Source: Prochlorococcus marinus str. MIT 9211 (GTDB taxonomy: Bacteria; Cyanobacteriota; Cyanobacteriia; PCC-6307; Cyanobiaceae). Taken from it: a stretch of DNA of 64,000 bases. A program made the position numbers and the translations under genes. Below are positions 46,599-55,646 of this stretch, in pieces. The notes beneath the pieces were generated by a model. That model was not told the origin of the DNA. It did not search any database and saw only the letters and a program-made list of their open reading frames with translations. Location of the stretch: assembly GCF_000018585.1 (NCBI RefSeq), contig NC_009976.1:279982-343981 (forward strand), read 5' to 3'. Each line of letters starts with the position of its first letter. Positions within the stretch are counted from its first letter, which is position 1.

Positions 46599-47375
46599 TT
46601 ACTGAATATTTAATTCATCCCAATGATGAATTAGATGGTCATGTTCATATAGCAAAGGTTGGCTTGTCCATCCAGCTGTGTATCCAAGAACAATTTTTAT
46701 ATTACTTTTTCTGGCCATTAAAAGATCACTATCAGCATCACCAATGAGCGCACATTCTGAACTCTTAGCTTCCAGTGTTTTGCAAAGTCCTATAGCTGCG
46801 TCTGGTGAGGGTTTAGGAGGATAGTGCTCTGCACTCCAAAAACTGTCGAAAACTTCTTCAAGGTTATTAATTCTGAGAAACTTGCTAATCCCTTCTTTGG
46901 TGTCATTGCTAATTAAACCTAAGTATATACCTGAGCTTTTTAAGCTTTGAAGAAGTTTTTCTGCTCCTGGCAATAGTTGACTGGCATGTGAAGGCTTACT
47001 TGAGCTATCAAGAATGTTATCTACCGCTAAGAAAACTTGATTTGCTAATAAAAGAGACTTTGGCCAACTTTCTCCCAAAATAGAAAAAACCGTGGCGGTT
47101 GATATCAAGTTATCACTTCTAGATGCAATTGCCATTGACCCATTTGCTTTAATCCCTTGAGGAGAGAATCCATATGCTGAATATAAAAACTGTTTGAGTT
47201 TAGAGATTGCACTCGCTGAATTACTAATCTTCTTATAGACATTAATAGCTTCTTTGACTCTTAGTTGAGAAAGGGCAATTAGGCGTTTTTCACTGTCAAC
47301 TAAAGTTCCATCCTTATCAAATAAAATTGCTTTTACACTACCTATAAATTTACCTCGAAGGCATAATTGAGGCAT
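46599..47375 (-). CDS. HAD-superfamily hydrolase
   Basis: A 258-residue phosphatase with the nucleophile motif FDKDGTLVDSE near residue 19, LGLISNDTK as the second motif, and ALIGDADSDLLMARKS as the metal-binding end. The helical cap domain between suggests a phosphoglycolate-phosphatase-like small-molecule enzyme. The true substrate is unknown. It is 14 bases after the S1 gene and precedes metK, so it probably belongs to the same leftward unit. Confidence 0.87.
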   Translation of the reverse strand: MPQLCLRGKFIGSVKAILFDKDGTLVDSEKRLIALSQLRVKEAINVYKKISNSASAISKLKQFLYSAYGFSPQGIKANGSMAIASRSDNLISTATVFSILGESWPKSLLLANQVFLAVDNILDSSSKPSHASQLLPGAEKLLQSLKSSGIYLGLISNDTKEGISKFLRINNLEEVFDSFWSAEHYPPKPSPDAAIGLCKTLEAKSSECALIGDADSDLLMARKSNIKIVLGYTAGWTSQPLLYEHDHLIHHWDELNIQ

Positions 47376-47389
47376 TACAGAGGTTATAT

Positions 47390-48505
47390 CTAAATTTCCA
47401 TTGTTGCTATTGGGTTTTCACCTTCCTCTGCTTGCTCAAGTAACATTTCCTTGTATTTAGCAGCCATTTCTTCGGCTTTGTCAAATACTTTCTGTGGGTC
47501 GCTCAGCATATCCCCAGGCTCAGGCTCAAGTGCTTTTGTCGAAAGAGAAATACGTCCTCTCTCTGCATCTAGGTCAATAATCATCACTTTCATCTGATCA
47601 TTGACATTTAGAACTGAATGAGGGGTTTCAATATGTTCATGGCTAATTTCCGAGATATGAAGCAGTCCACTTACCCCTCCTATATCTATGAAAGCTCCAT
47701 ATGGTTTTATTCCTCTCACAGCACCAACAACAACTTCACCAACTTCTAATCGATTCATTTTTCTTTCGACTAAGGCACGCCTATGACTTAGTACTAATCT
47801 ATTTCTCTCTTCGTCAACTTCTAAAAACTTTAGTGGTAAGAACTCTGCGACTAATTCTTCTTTAGCTTTCCTAGTACTAATATGAGAACCAGGTATAAAG
47901 CCTCTAAGTCCTTCTACTCTTACAAGTGCTCCGCCTCTATTTGTTGCAAATACTTCTGAGTAAATAGTTGCATCTTCCTTTTGAAGTTGTCTCACTCTTT
48001 CCCATGCGCGCTGATATTCAATCCTCCGGATAGAAAGTGAAAGTTGACCATCTTCATTCTCTTCACTCATTATAAAAAATTGTCTTACTTCTGAAGGTTG
48101 GAGTACATCGCTTAAACCTTCAACACGATTAATGGATACTTCTTGCATTGGCATGAAAGCTGCCGTTTTTGCTCCTATATCAATCATCGCTCCCTTTGTT
48201 TCAAGAGCAAAAACTGTTCCATTGACAATGTCGCCAGGCTTGAAGTTGTAATCGTATTTGCTTAAAAGTGAGTCAAACTCTTCAAGAGTAAAACCTACTC
48301 CATCAAAATCGTGTTTTTTTACTCTGCTAGAAGGATCATCTGCTGTTGGGATATCTTCAGGAATATCTGTGTCTACTTGGTTACCTGTTTCTTCAGGAGT
48401 CTTGTTATTAATTTCTGGTGAAGAGGTTTGACTCTCATCAATACTCTTAGCTGCCTGTTCTTCTGTCTCTAGCTTTTGTGAAGCCTCAGGTGAGTTTTCA
48501 ACCAT
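47390..48505 (-). CDS. rpsA: 30S ribosomal protein S1
   Basis: A 371-residue S1 with three S1 RNA-binding domains beginning around GDIVNGTVFALETKGAMIDI, TIYSEVFATNRGGALVRVEG and GEVVVGAVRGIKPYGAFIDI. The first about 75 residues are acidic and glutamate/serine/threonine rich. Three domains instead of six is normal for cyanobacteria and plastids. The start is ATG 48505; the 100 bases upstream separate it from nrdR. Confidence 0.94.
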   Translation of the reverse strand: MVENSPEASQKLETEEQAAKSIDESQTSSPEINNKTPEETGNQVDTDIPEDIPTADDPSSRVKKHDFDGVGFTLEEFDSLLSKYDYNFKPGDIVNGTVFALETKGAMIDIGAKTAAFMPMQEVSINRVEGLSDVLQPSEVRQFFIMSEENEDGQLSLSIRRIEYQRAWERVRQLQKEDATIYSEVFATNRGGALVRVEGLRGFIPGSHISTRKAKEELVAEFLPLKFLEVDEERNRLVLSHRRALVERKMNRLEVGEVVVGAVRGIKPYGAFIDIGGVSGLLHISEISHEHIETPHSVLNVNDQMKVMIIDLDAERGRISLSTKALEPEPGDMLSDPQKVFDKAEEMAAKYKEMLLEQAEEGENPIATMEI

Positions 48506-48608
48506 GATTAATTAGCAGTATGCCTGTTATGGCAATGCGAAAGTATTTCCCTTAGGCCTGCCTACCTAGAGGAACTAATACAACACTCTACATATTGGAG
48601 TGGCCTAA

Positions 48609-49082
48609 TTAGATAACAGTTGCTAATTTTTTGTCTGGCTTAAAAGTTTCAAGCGTCTCAACGAAATCATTAATGCCATTAAATTGTCGATAGACAGAAG
48701 CGAATCGAATATACGCAACTTCACTAAGACCTTTTAATTGCCCCAAAACCATTTCCCCTAAATCTGAACTGCTAACTTCTTTCATGTTTCTTTGTTGGAG
48801 CTGTATTTCGATTTCATCAACAATTGATTCTATTTTTTGATTATCAATGCATGTTTTTTCACATGCTCTGATTAGACCATTCAATAGCTTGCTTCTACTA
48901 AAGGTTTCTTTAGATTCACTTCGTTTTATAACTGTTATAGGAACTGTTTCTACTCTTTCATAAGTAGTAAAACGGAAATCACAATTAAGACATTCTCTTC
49001 GCCTCCGAACACTTTTGCCAGTATCGGCAGATCGAGATTCTAAGACGCGACTATCAGTGTTTTGGCAAGAGGGGCATTGCAT
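48609..49082 (-). CDS. nrdR: Transcriptional regulator NrdR
   Basis: A 157-residue repressor of ribonucleotide reductase genes that responds to ATP and dATP. The N-terminal zinc ribbon uses Cys3, Cys6, Cys31 and Cys34, followed by the ATP-cone ([20 protein letters not shown] and [13 protein letters not shown]). It is the gene between rpsA and psbT on the same strand, an order seen in other marine picocyanobacteria as I recall. Confidence 0.96.
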   Translation of the reverse strand: MQCPSCQNTDSRVLESRSADTGKSVRRRRECLNCDFRFTTYERVETVPITVIKRSESKETFSRSKLLNGLIRACEKTCIDNQKIESIVDEIEIQLQQRNMKEVSSSDLGEMVLGQLKGLSEVAYIRFASVYRQFNGINDFVETLETFKPDKKLATVI

Positions 49083-49256
49083 ATTGCCCTAAAAATAAAA
49101 ACTTCTTTCTATAACTCTATACATTTATTCGTATTCTGAGAAGGCCTAAATTTACTTAAGTTATATACACATAATAATTCTTCGAAAAAGTCTATGAATT
49201 AATCATCATTTTTTCTATGCGTGTCTAGACAATCTAGTTGGAGAAATAACACTTCC

Positions 49257-49294
49257 CAATAAAAAAGCCCTGCGAAAGCAGGGCTTTTTTATTG
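49257..49294. terminator. Strong hairpin terminator downstream of psbT
   Basis: A perfect 17-bp stem (core AAAGCCCTGC/GCAGGGCTTT) with a GAAA loop. The A-tract and T-tract flanks make it act in both directions as an intrinsic terminator. It lies eight bases after psbT on the minus strand. Between it and nrdR (49083-49256) nothing further is visible except an AT-rich stretch that likely holds the nrdR promoter. Confidence 0.9.
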
Positions 49295-49302
49295 GATTTG
49301 TT

Positions 49303-49398
49303 TTACTTATCGAACTTTGGAGGATCGCGGAAAGCGACGGCAAAGAACAATGTTACGGCTGCCAAGGCCATTAAAAGGGTGTAAGAAAAGGCTTCCAT
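49303..49398 (-). CDS. psbT: Photosystem II protein T
   Basis: A 31-residue single-helix protein reading [19 protein letters not shown] and ending FRDPPKFDK, typical for PsbT, which sits at the photosystem II dimer interface. It is 37 bases after psbB on the same strand, as in other cyanobacteria and plastids, and is followed by the terminator. Confidence 0.96.
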   Translation of the reverse strand: MEAFSYTLLMALAAVTLFFAVAFRDPPKFDK

Positions 49399-49435
49399 AG
49401 AGAGGTTTTAGATAGAGGCTAAGGATTCCTTGAAA

Positions 49436-50992
49436 TTAAGCACGCCCTGGGACGCGTCGTGTGGATTCATCTCCAAGTTTCTTGAAGAGACCAAACTCGA
49501 CCTGGTCGCCAAGGTCTGGATCAATTCCAGCAAAGGTATCTCGATATAGAGTTCTGGCAGCATGCCACCAGTGCCCAAATAAGTAGAGCAACCCAAAGCA
49601 AGCATGAGCATAAGTAAACCATGCTCTTGGGCCACTTCGGAAGACCCCATCTGATTTGTAGCGATCTCTATCGAACTTAAAGGACTCACCAAGTTGTGCT
49701 TTGCGAGCAAGACGCTTAACAACTACAGGGTCACTAAAGGTTTGCCCACTTAGTTCACCACCATAAACTGTTGCAGTAATGCCTGTTTGTTCAAAGGAAT
49801 ACTTGGCTTCTGCTCTACGGAATGGAATGTCAGCTCTGACATTTCCATCTTTGTCTTCAAGAATTACTGGGAAGTTCTCAAAGAAGTTTGGCATTCTTCT
49901 GACTTCAAGCTCATTTCCTTCTTTATCTGAGAATGAAACGTGACCTTGCCAGCCAGTTGGGACACCATCGCCATTAACTAGAGCACCAGCTCTAAATAAT
50001 CCTCCTTTTGCAGGGCTATTTCCTACATAGTCATAGAAAGCTAGCTTCTCAGGGATTGCTGCATAAGCTTCTTCTTTAGAAGCACCCTCATTTATAGAGG
50101 CTTGCACCCTTCTATTTATTTCAGTTTTGAAGTACCCAGAATCCCATTGGTATCTGGTAGGACCAAATAGCTCAATTGGTGTGGTAGCAGATCCATACCA
50201 CATAGTTCCAGCAACCACAAACGAGACAAATAGGACTGCAGCAAGCGCACTTGCGAGAACACCTTCTAGGCTTCCCATCCTTAAATTCCTATAGAGCCTT
50301 TCTCCAGGACGGTTGGTGATATGGAAAACTCCACCAATAATTCCTAAAAGACCAGCTCCAATATGGTTAGCGACAATTCCTCCAGCACTAAAGGGGTTGA
50401 AGCCGTCTGCACCCCAAACAGGAGCGACTTTTTCTACGTGACCTCCTAGGCCATATGAGTCTGAGACCCACATGCCAACGGCTGATAGATGGAATGCGCC
50501 AAAACCAAAGCAAGTAAGCCCTGCAAGAAGTAAATGGATTCCGAAAATTCTTGGTAGATCTAAGGCTGGCTCTCCTGTTCGGGAGTCTTCCCAGAGCTCT
50601 AGATCCCAATAGGTCCAATGCCAGATGGCAGCAAGCATTAATAGGCCACTGAAGAGGATATGTGCTACAGCGACCCCTTCAAAAGTTGAATAAGGTAGAG
50701 CTTTTCCCCAGAACCCTAATGAATCAAAGTCGAATGAGCCGACACCTCCAGTGATGTCCCAACCCTTCCAACTGCTTGTGACACCTAAGCGGGCCATGAA
50801 CGGCATGACATACATGCCTTGGCGCCACATAGGGTTCAAGACTGGATCAGAAGGATCAAATATGGCCAATTCATATAGGGCCATGGAGCCGGCCCAGCCG
50901 GCTAGCAAAGCAGTGTGCATGAGGTGCACGGCCAAGAGTCGGCCAGGATCGTTAATAACGACAGTGTGCACCCGATACCAGGGCAATCCCAT
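49436..50992 (-). CDS. psbB: Photosystem II CP47 chlorophyll-binding protein
   Basis: CP47 is a core antenna of photosystem II. The 518-residue protein begins [20 protein letters not shown] and has six membrane helices with histidine ligands (for example [13 protein letters not shown] and [16 protein letters not shown]), a large lumenal loop and the end [20 protein letters not shown]. All parts are present. The start is ATG 50992. The region upstream carries a row of small hairpins. Confidence 0.98.
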   Translation of the reverse strand: MGLPWYRVHTVVINDPGRLLAVHLMHTALLAGWAGSMALYELAIFDPSDPVLNPMWRQGMYVMPFMARLGVTSSWKGWDITGGVGSFDFDSLGFWGKALPYSTFEGVAVAHILFSGLLMLAAIWHWTYWDLELWEDSRTGEPALDLPRIFGIHLLLAGLTCFGFGAFHLSAVGMWVSDSYGLGGHVEKVAPVWGADGFNPFSAGGIVANHIGAGLLGIIGGVFHITNRPGERLYRNLRMGSLEGVLASALAAVLFVSFVVAGTMWYGSATTPIELFGPTRYQWDSGYFKTEINRRVQASINEGASKEEAYAAIPEKLAFYDYVGNSPAKGGLFRAGALVNGDGVPTGWQGHVSFSDKEGNELEVRRMPNFFENFPVILEDKDGNVRADIPFRRAEAKYSFEQTGITATVYGGELSGQTFSDPVVVKRLARKAQLGESFKFDRDRYKSDGVFRSGPRAWFTYAHACFGLLYLFGHWWHAARTLYRDTFAGIDPDLGDQVEFGLFKKLGDESTRRVPGRA

Positions 50993-51014
50993 GGGTAAGG
51001 TTTCAAGTAACGAA

Positions 51015-51149
51015 GCTGCTTAATGCAGCCAGACCCGTTGATCGTAAAGGGTCTCCTATCTATCACGGTGCAGGTTGTTGCTAGCTGCAACGACTGTTGA
51101 TATTCCAGTATTTATAAATTGACCCTTCTAAAACACTGAAAAATCAGTG
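51015..51149 (-). promoter_or_regulatory. Hairpin-rich psbB upstream/leader region
   Basis: Four perfect small stems lie in 135 bases upstream of psbB: GCTGC/GCAGC (51015-51029), AGACCC/GGGTCT (51031-51054), GTTGC/GCAAC (51077-51091) and CACTGA/TCAGTG (51134-51149, loop AAAA). If transcribed they would form a structured 5' leader. No -10/-35 pair is certain. The rest of 50993-51234 shows nothing more; it also holds the ferredoxin promoter on the other strand. Confidence 0.45.
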
Positions 51150-51234
51150 CAAATGTTCTTTTTGCTGGTTATATGAACGCATTTTTACTCGTTTTAAGCC
51201 AAAATTAAAGATCAGTTTTGTAACTTTTTTCACC

Positions 51235-51597
51235 ATGCCAACGGTTCGTTTTATTCGAGAAGGAAGGGATGTTAAATGCGAAGTTGGCGAAAATTTGAGA
51301 GAAGTTGCTTTAAAGGAGGGTCTGCAACTTTATGGTCTTAAAGGTGTCTTGGGAAATTGTGGTGGATGTGGTCAATGCATTACATGCTTTGTTTCGGTTG
51401 AAGGAGGTGGTAAGGACTCCTTATCCCCATTAACTGAGGTTGAGAATGCAAAATTGTCCAACCGTCCCAAGAACTGGAGACTCTCATGTCAATGCCTTGT
51501 TAAATCTTCTCTGGTTGTTTTGACAAAACCTCAGGCCCCTCCTCCTAATTCAAAAGCTCTTATTCAAGCAGCTCTTGGAAAGGATCTGCCTACTTGA
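51235..51597 (+). CDS. [2Fe-2S] ferredoxin-like protein
   Basis: A 120-residue soluble ferredoxin. The cysteines Cys42, Cys45, Cys48 and Cys51 form GNCGGCGQCITC, with further cysteines at 85 and 87 (LSCQC). The spacing differs from classic photosynthetic PetF (Cys-x4-Cys-x2-Cys), so this is a divergent member. Its electron partner is unknown. It is divergent from psbB and sits ahead of psbM on the same strand, about 145 bases away. Confidence 0.88.
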   Translation: MPTVRFIREGRDVKCEVGENLREVALKEGLQLYGLKGVLGNCGGCGQCITCFVSVEGGGKDSLSPLTEVENAKLSNRPKNWRLSCQCLVKSSLVVLTKPQAPPPNSKALIQAALGKDLPT

Positions 51598-51740
51598 GTT
51601 GAGTTCAGTTTGGGCACTGTTAGCTTCAATTTTCATTGTTTCTCGTTACAACATCTAATGCTGCTAAGCCATCTAGCGTGGACTTAGAGGTTCTACCTTT
51701 ATAGTCTTTGTAATTGATATTCCTCTCGTAGCTCGAGTTC

Positions 51741-51890
51741 ATGGAAACCACCAACTTCGGTTTTATTATCAGCTTTCTTTTCGTTGGGATTCCAACGATT
51801 TTCCTCATTGGTCTCTATATTTCAACCAGTGATGGTGAAAAGTCAAGCTTCTTCTCTGATTCAGGAAAGGGAAAACTTGGGCCAAAATAA
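51741..51890 (+). CDS. psbM: Photosystem II protein M
   Basis: A 49-residue protein with the single helix FGFIISFLFVGIPTIFLIGL and the YISTSDG motif typical of PsbM at the dimer interface. A C-terminal tail of about 17 residues (KSSFFSDSGKGKLGPK) is longer than in plants, and this is common in marine picocyanobacteria to my recollection. The stretch to the next gene (51891-52049) is AT-rich without a clear hairpin. Confidence 0.94.
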   Translation: METTNFGFIISFLFVGIPTIFLIGLYISTSDGEKSSFFSDSGKGKLGPK

Positions 51891-52049
51891 ATAAAACAAG
51901 AGATTTTTAATAGCAAGAAAATTTTTTGTAGGTATCTACCAGGACTTTCTTATTGATGGGAATCCAGATATCTAAGGATCTTTTTCTTTTATAAGATGCT
52001 ATGAGGATTAATGAAGTGAGAAAGTCATTTCTCCTTATTCATTTGATTA

Positions 52050-52496
52050 ATGGTATTTAAGGGAGAACAGCTTAAGCCTTGGGTGCTCAAGAAAATTGTT
52101 TTGCCTCAGCACACGGACCATGCAGGGGTGATGTGGCATGGTTCATATTTTAATTGGCTTGAAGAGGGGCGAATCAATGCTTTGTCTAAGGTTGGCTTGT
52201 CTTACGCAGAGTTATCTAAGCAAGGTCTGGAAATACCAGTCTTTCATTTGCAAATTAAATATATTTCGCCCTTGTATCATGGGGATGAAGTCTTAATGGA
52301 ATCAAGGGTTTTAACAAAAAAAGGTATCAGGTGGCCTTGGAAAACGATTTTCTTGAAAGACCAGAATCAGCTATCTGCTGAAGCGAATATTGAATTAGTT
52401 TTAGTAAAGCGAGATCAAAAAGGGATTCGATTATTAAGAAATTATCCACAGAAAATTGAAGTGGCCTTTAGCAATCTTCAAAAAGGCTCTTCTTGA
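52050..52496 (+). CDS. Hot-dog fold acyl-CoA thioesterase
   Basis: A 148-residue 4HBT-type thioesterase. The motif HTDHAGVMWHGSYFNWLEEG near residues 20-39 contains the family active-site Asp and following helix. In cyanobacteria such enzymes can hydrolyse 1,4-dihydroxy-2-naphthoyl-CoA in phylloquinone synthesis, but the sequence alone does not fix the substrate. It is three bases ahead of prmC and likely cotranscribed with prmC and tsaC. Confidence 0.85.
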   Translation: MVFKGEQLKPWVLKKIVLPQHTDHAGVMWHGSYFNWLEEGRINALSKVGLSYAELSKQGLEIPVFHLQIKYISPLYHGDEVLMESRVLTKKGIRWPWKTIFLKDQNQLSAEANIELVLVKRDQKGIRLLRNYPQKIEVAFSNLQKGSS

Positions 52497-52499
52497 TAA

Positions 52500-53381
52500 A
52501 TGAATATGAAGTCAAAAGAAAAAAAATCAGCAAGGGATATCTTGAACTGGAGAATGGCTCAACTTGCCCTTGGAGGGAGAGTTGTAGATATTGATTGGTT
52601 GCTAGATGTGGGGGGAGGCCTGGGATGGGAGTCTCTTCAAAGATTAAAAATTTTTCAAAATAATCACTATGAACTCCAAAAATCTTTAGATGAGCTTTCA
52701 TTTATATGGCATAGACATATAAATGAGAATGAGCCACTTCAATATCTTGTAGGGAAATGCCCTTGGAGAGATTTTCAGTTAGAAATCAATTCTTCCGTAT
52801 TTATTCCGCGACAGGAGACAGAGATCCTTGTTGAATTAGCCTTAAAGAAATGCAATGGAATAAGTGTTGGCCGATGGGCTGACTTAGGAACTGGTTCAGG
52901 CGTATTGGCCGTAGCTTTGGCTAGATCTTTACCTGGTTGGATTGGAGATGCAGTGGATTGTAGTAAGGATGCATTGTCTTTGGCAAAAAAAAATTTAGCT
53001 AATTTAGCCAATAATTCACATGTCCATTTTCACTTGGGGCATTGGTGGCAGCCTCTAAAATCTTGGTGGGGAACATATGATTTGGTATTAGCGAACCCTC
53101 CATATATTCCAAGCGCAGTGTTAAGTGAATTACATCCAATTGTGAGAGATAATGAGCCACATTTGGCACTTTCTGGAGGCCTGGATGGAATGAATTGTTG
53201 TCGTGAGATTATTCGAGGAGCAAAGAAAGGACTTGGAACAGGAGGGTGGTTAATTTTCGAACATCATTATGACCAAAGTGAACGGCTGTTGAATGAGTTG
53301 ATTGCTAATGGTTTTAAGGAAGTTAATTTTGAGAATGATCTTGAAGGGGTTAGACGTTTTGCTATAGGACGTAAGTCTTGA
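52500..53381 (+). CDS. prmC: Release factor glutamine methyltransferase
   Basis: PrmC methylates the GGQ glutamine of peptide release factors. The 293-residue protein has an N-terminal helical domain, PRQETEILVELAL, the SAM loop ADLGTGSGVLAVALA and the catalytic NPPY motif at Asn199 (LANPPYIPSAVL). It lies between the thioesterase and tsaC on the same strand with short gaps. Confidence 0.94.
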   Translation: MNMKSKEKKSARDILNWRMAQLALGGRVVDIDWLLDVGGGLGWESLQRLKIFQNNHYELQKSLDELSFIWHRHINENEPLQYLVGKCPWRDFQLEINSSVFIPRQETEILVELALKKCNGISVGRWADLGTGSGVLAVALARSLPGWIGDAVDCSKDALSLAKKNLANLANNSHVHFHLGHWWQPLKSWWGTYDLVLANPPYIPSAVLSELHPIVRDNEPHLALSGGLDGMNCCREIIRGAKKGLGTGGWLIFEHHYDQSERLLNELIANGFKEVNFENDLEGVRRFAIGRKS

Positions 53382-53401
53382 GGTGTCAGATTATTTTTTA
53401 A

Positions 53402-53992
53402 ATGCAATTATCTTTATTTGACTCTTGTAATTTGGTGAAAAAGTTGAATGAGGGATCCCCTGTTGTATTCCCTACTGACACTTTGCCTGCATTAGCTGCT
53501 TTGCCTAAGCACTCTTCTCAGTTGTGGGAAATCAAAAATCGTTCAAGAATGAAGCCGCTTATTCTTATGGGAGAGTCCCCAAAACAACTTTTTAAGTTTG
53601 TTTATCCTAATGTTTTAGAAGATGCTATTTATATGGCTAATAGGTATTGGCCAGGGCCTTTGACAATGGTTTTGCCTTCATCTAGCAACCTTGTAGGCTT
53701 ACTTAATCCAGGCGGCAGTTCAATTGGACTAAGAATTCCTGAATGTGATTTAGCGAAAAAGTTCCTTGCTAAGAGTGGACCCTTGGCGACAACTAGTGCG
53801 AACTTATCGGGACAAAAGCCTTCCATCGATCCTGAGGAAATCACTAAATGCTTCCCTGGATTCCCTTTGCTGGGACCAATCCCATGGCCGAAATCTTCAG
53901 GACTTGCTAGCACTGTGATTGCCTGGCAAGGACCTGGAAACTGGCATTTAATAAGAAGAGGTGCTGTTATACCTGAAAACCTTGAAAAATAA
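53402..53992 (+). CDS. tsaC: Threonylcarbamoyl-AMP synthase (Sua5/YrdC family)
   Basis: A 196-residue enzyme for the first step of t6A tRNA modification. The VVFPTDTLPALAALP start, the KNRSRMKPLILM lysine-rich segment, WPGPLTMVLP and LATTSANLSGQKP are family motifs. It lacks the C-terminal Sua5 domain, as TsaC does. Its stop overlaps the ATG of a small downstream gene. Confidence 0.93.
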   Translation: MQLSLFDSCNLVKKLNEGSPVVFPTDTLPALAALPKHSSQLWEIKNRSRMKPLILMGESPKQLFKFVYPNVLEDAIYMANRYWPGPLTMVLPSSSNLVGLLNPGGSSIGLRIPECDLAKKFLAKSGPLATTSANLSGQKPSIDPEEITKCFPGFPLLGPIPWPKSSGLASTVIAWQGPGNWHLIRRGAVIPENLEK

Positions 53993-54162
53993 TGATTTGG
54001 CTTTTGGGGATTGTTTTGGTTATCCAAGCAAGTTTTTATTGGCTTCTTAAACCAGTAATAGTTTTGAGTACGCCGCTTTTTGAGTTAAGGAGCTTTGGAT
54101 TGTTGGGAGTCCTTTTTATTGTTTGGCTTTTGTCTGGAAGCCAACAAAGTAAAAACTTTTGA
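53992..54162 (+). CDS. Small membrane protein coupled to tsaC
   Basis: A 56-residue hydrophobic protein whose ATG overlaps the tsaC stop by one base (TAATG). It has two predicted membrane helices (IWLLGIVLVIQASFYWLL and GLLGVLFIVWLLSG) and a short polar C-terminus (SQQSKNF). I know no family for it. Overlap with tsaC and the clean two-helix pattern support a real gene, but expression is unproven. Confidence 0.6.
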   Translation: MIWLLGIVLVIQASFYWLLKPVIVLSTPLFELRSFGLLGVLFIVWLLSGSQQSKNF

Positions 54163-54170
54163 TTCGTGTA

Positions 54171-54242
54171 TGCCGGCTAACAGATTTGAACTGATGGCCT
54201 TCGCTTTACAAAAGCGCTGCTCTACCGCTGAGCTAAGCCGGC
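54171..54242 (-). tRNA. tRNA-Thr (UGU)
   Basis: A 72-base tRNA with perfect acceptor stem GCCGGCT/AGCCGGC, D-arm GCTC/GAGC and the anticodon loop TTTGTAA. The T-stem holds one T-T mismatch (ATCAG/CTGTT) and the anticodon stem a G-A at its base. CCA is not encoded. Confidence 0.95.
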
Positions 54243-54374
54243 AAGTTTAACTAGTTTAACTTTTAACCTTGAGAAACCAGCTATTGAGATTAGTAAAAAT
54301 AGACTTAGTTTCTTTTTCTCTAAAGATTGTCGATAGCGATAATCTTTTAATGGATATCAATTTCATTGGATTCG

Positions 54375-54686
54375 TTATTTTGAGGCAGATGATTCTGTTG
54401 ATTGCTCCTTTAACTTTATATCTCCTGAAAGGGTTCTCTTAATAGGTAGATTCGCAACCAGGGCTGTCATCCTATCTTCTGTTTCAAGACTTACTGCGCC
54501 TTCTTCAACGTCAATCTCTACATACTTGGCTACCACGCTCAGGATCTCCTCCCTCATTTGGTCTAAAAGATCAGGGCTTAAATCAGTTCTATCATGTGCA
54601 AGCACTAGCTGAAGACGTTCTCTCGCCCTTGCTGCACTTGCTTGCTGACGGCCAAGCAATTTGTTGATGAGATCTCTTAATGTCAT
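54375..54686 (-). CDS. minE: Cell division topological specificity factor MinE
   Basis: A 103-residue protein with the helix [16 protein letters not shown] that contacts MinD and the topological domain with [13 protein letters not shown]. MinE drives MinCD oscillation so that FtsZ rings form at mid-cell. It ends the minC-minD-minE unit, four bases after minD. The 130 bases to tRNA-Thr show only a short AGTTTAACT direct repeat. Confidence 0.95.
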   Translation of the reverse strand: MTLRDLINKLLGRQQASAARARERLQLVLAHDRTDLSPDLLDQMREEILSVVAKYVEIDVEEGAVSLETEDRMTALVANLPIKRTLSGDIKLKEQSTESSASK

Positions 54687-54690
54687 TGAT

Positions 54691-55506
54691 TCAGAAAATT
54701 TTTGTTTGCATCAGTCTGCGAAACTTGTCCCTTAGGGTTGAACCTTCTTTTGAAGGATCAATCAATGGGATTTCTTCTCCCTTAAGTCGACTAGCAATAT
54801 TTGAATAGCATCTTGCTGCTGGTGAATTGCTGCCAATAAGTGTAAGAGGTTCTCCTCTATTAGTACTTACGATGACTTGCTCATCTTCAAGTACAAGTCC
54901 TAGTAATGGAAGTGCAAGGATATCGGTCACGTCATCAATCGATAGCATCTCTTGGCTTTCCATCATTTTGGGCCGTACTCTGTTTAAGACGAGTTGAACA
55001 GGTTTTACACCATGACTATTAAGTAGGCCAATTACTCGATCAGCATCTCTTACAGCAGAAACTTCGGGATTGGTAACAATAATTGCTTCTTTTGATGCAG
55101 CAACTGCATTTTTGAATCCATCCTCTACTCCAGCAGGACAATCGATTAAGACATATTCAAATTGGTCATTAAGCATTTCTACTATTCGCTTCATATCATC
55201 AGGCTTAAGCCAATCAAGCATCCGAGGATTCCCTGCAGGCAGTAATGAGAGGTTCGGTTGTTGTTTGTGCTTAACGAGTGCTTGATCTAGTCTGCAATTC
55301 TCTTCAAGCACTTCTTGGGCGGTATAAACGATTCTATTTTCTAGACCTAGTAATAGATCAAGATTTCGAAGCCCAAAATCTGCATCTAATACTGCAGTGG
55401 GGGATCCTTTGCTCGCTAGGGAAATGCCAAGGTTGGCTGTAAGAGTTGTCTTGCCAACACCTCCCTTCCCAGAGCAAATAAGGATCACTCTTGCCTCTGA
55501 CGTCAC
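54691..55506 (-). CDS. minD: Septum site-determining ATPase MinD
   Basis: A protein of about 271 residues of the ParA/MinD type. It has the deviant Walker [10 protein letters not shown] near residue 13, [27 protein letters not shown] as Walker B, and an amphipathic C-terminal tail [10 protein letters not shown] for membrane binding. I chose GTG 55506 because it starts at the usual MTSEARVIL position; a TTG four codons upstream is the alternative. It lies between minC and minE. Confidence 0.96.
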   Translation of the reverse strand: MTSEARVILICSGKGGVGKTTLTANLGISLASKGSPTAVLDADFGLRNLDLLLGLENRIVYTAQEVLEENCRLDQALVKHKQQPNLSLLPAGNPRMLDWLKPDDMKRIVEMLNDQFEYVLIDCPAGVEDGFKNAVAASKEAIIVTNPEVSAVRDADRVIGLLNSHGVKPVQLVLNRVRPKMMESQEMLSIDDVTDILALPLLGLVLEDEQVIVSTNRGEPLTLIGSNSPAARCYSNIASRLKGEEIPLIDPSKEGSTLRDKFRRLMQTKIF

Positions 55507-55611
55507 GGACCTTTGCAAAGTTGAATAATTTTAATTCGATTCTGCGCAATAACAATCTGAACCATTAAAACTGTGAATTACTTTTTAGAAGAAATTATTC
55601 CTTTTTAGTAA

Positions 55612-55627
55612 CCATCAACTTTGATGG
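55612..55627 (-). other. Small hairpin between minC and minD
   Basis: CCATCA and TGATGG form a perfect 6-bp stem with a 4-base loop in the 140-base gap between minC and minD. The RNA would run straight into UU but has no long U-tract. It could be a weak attenuator or a processing site that lets minC and minD be expressed at different levels. Confidence 0.3.
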
Positions 55628-55646
55628 AGTAAGCCTTTAGAAGATT

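Noticed and set aside
49408..49722. 104-residue minus-strand frame with hydrophobic runs
   Set aside because: It is an out-of-frame reading of psbB, whose true frame is fully conserved.
51626..51808. 60-residue minus-strand frame
   Set aside because: It overlaps psbM in antisense and shows no features.
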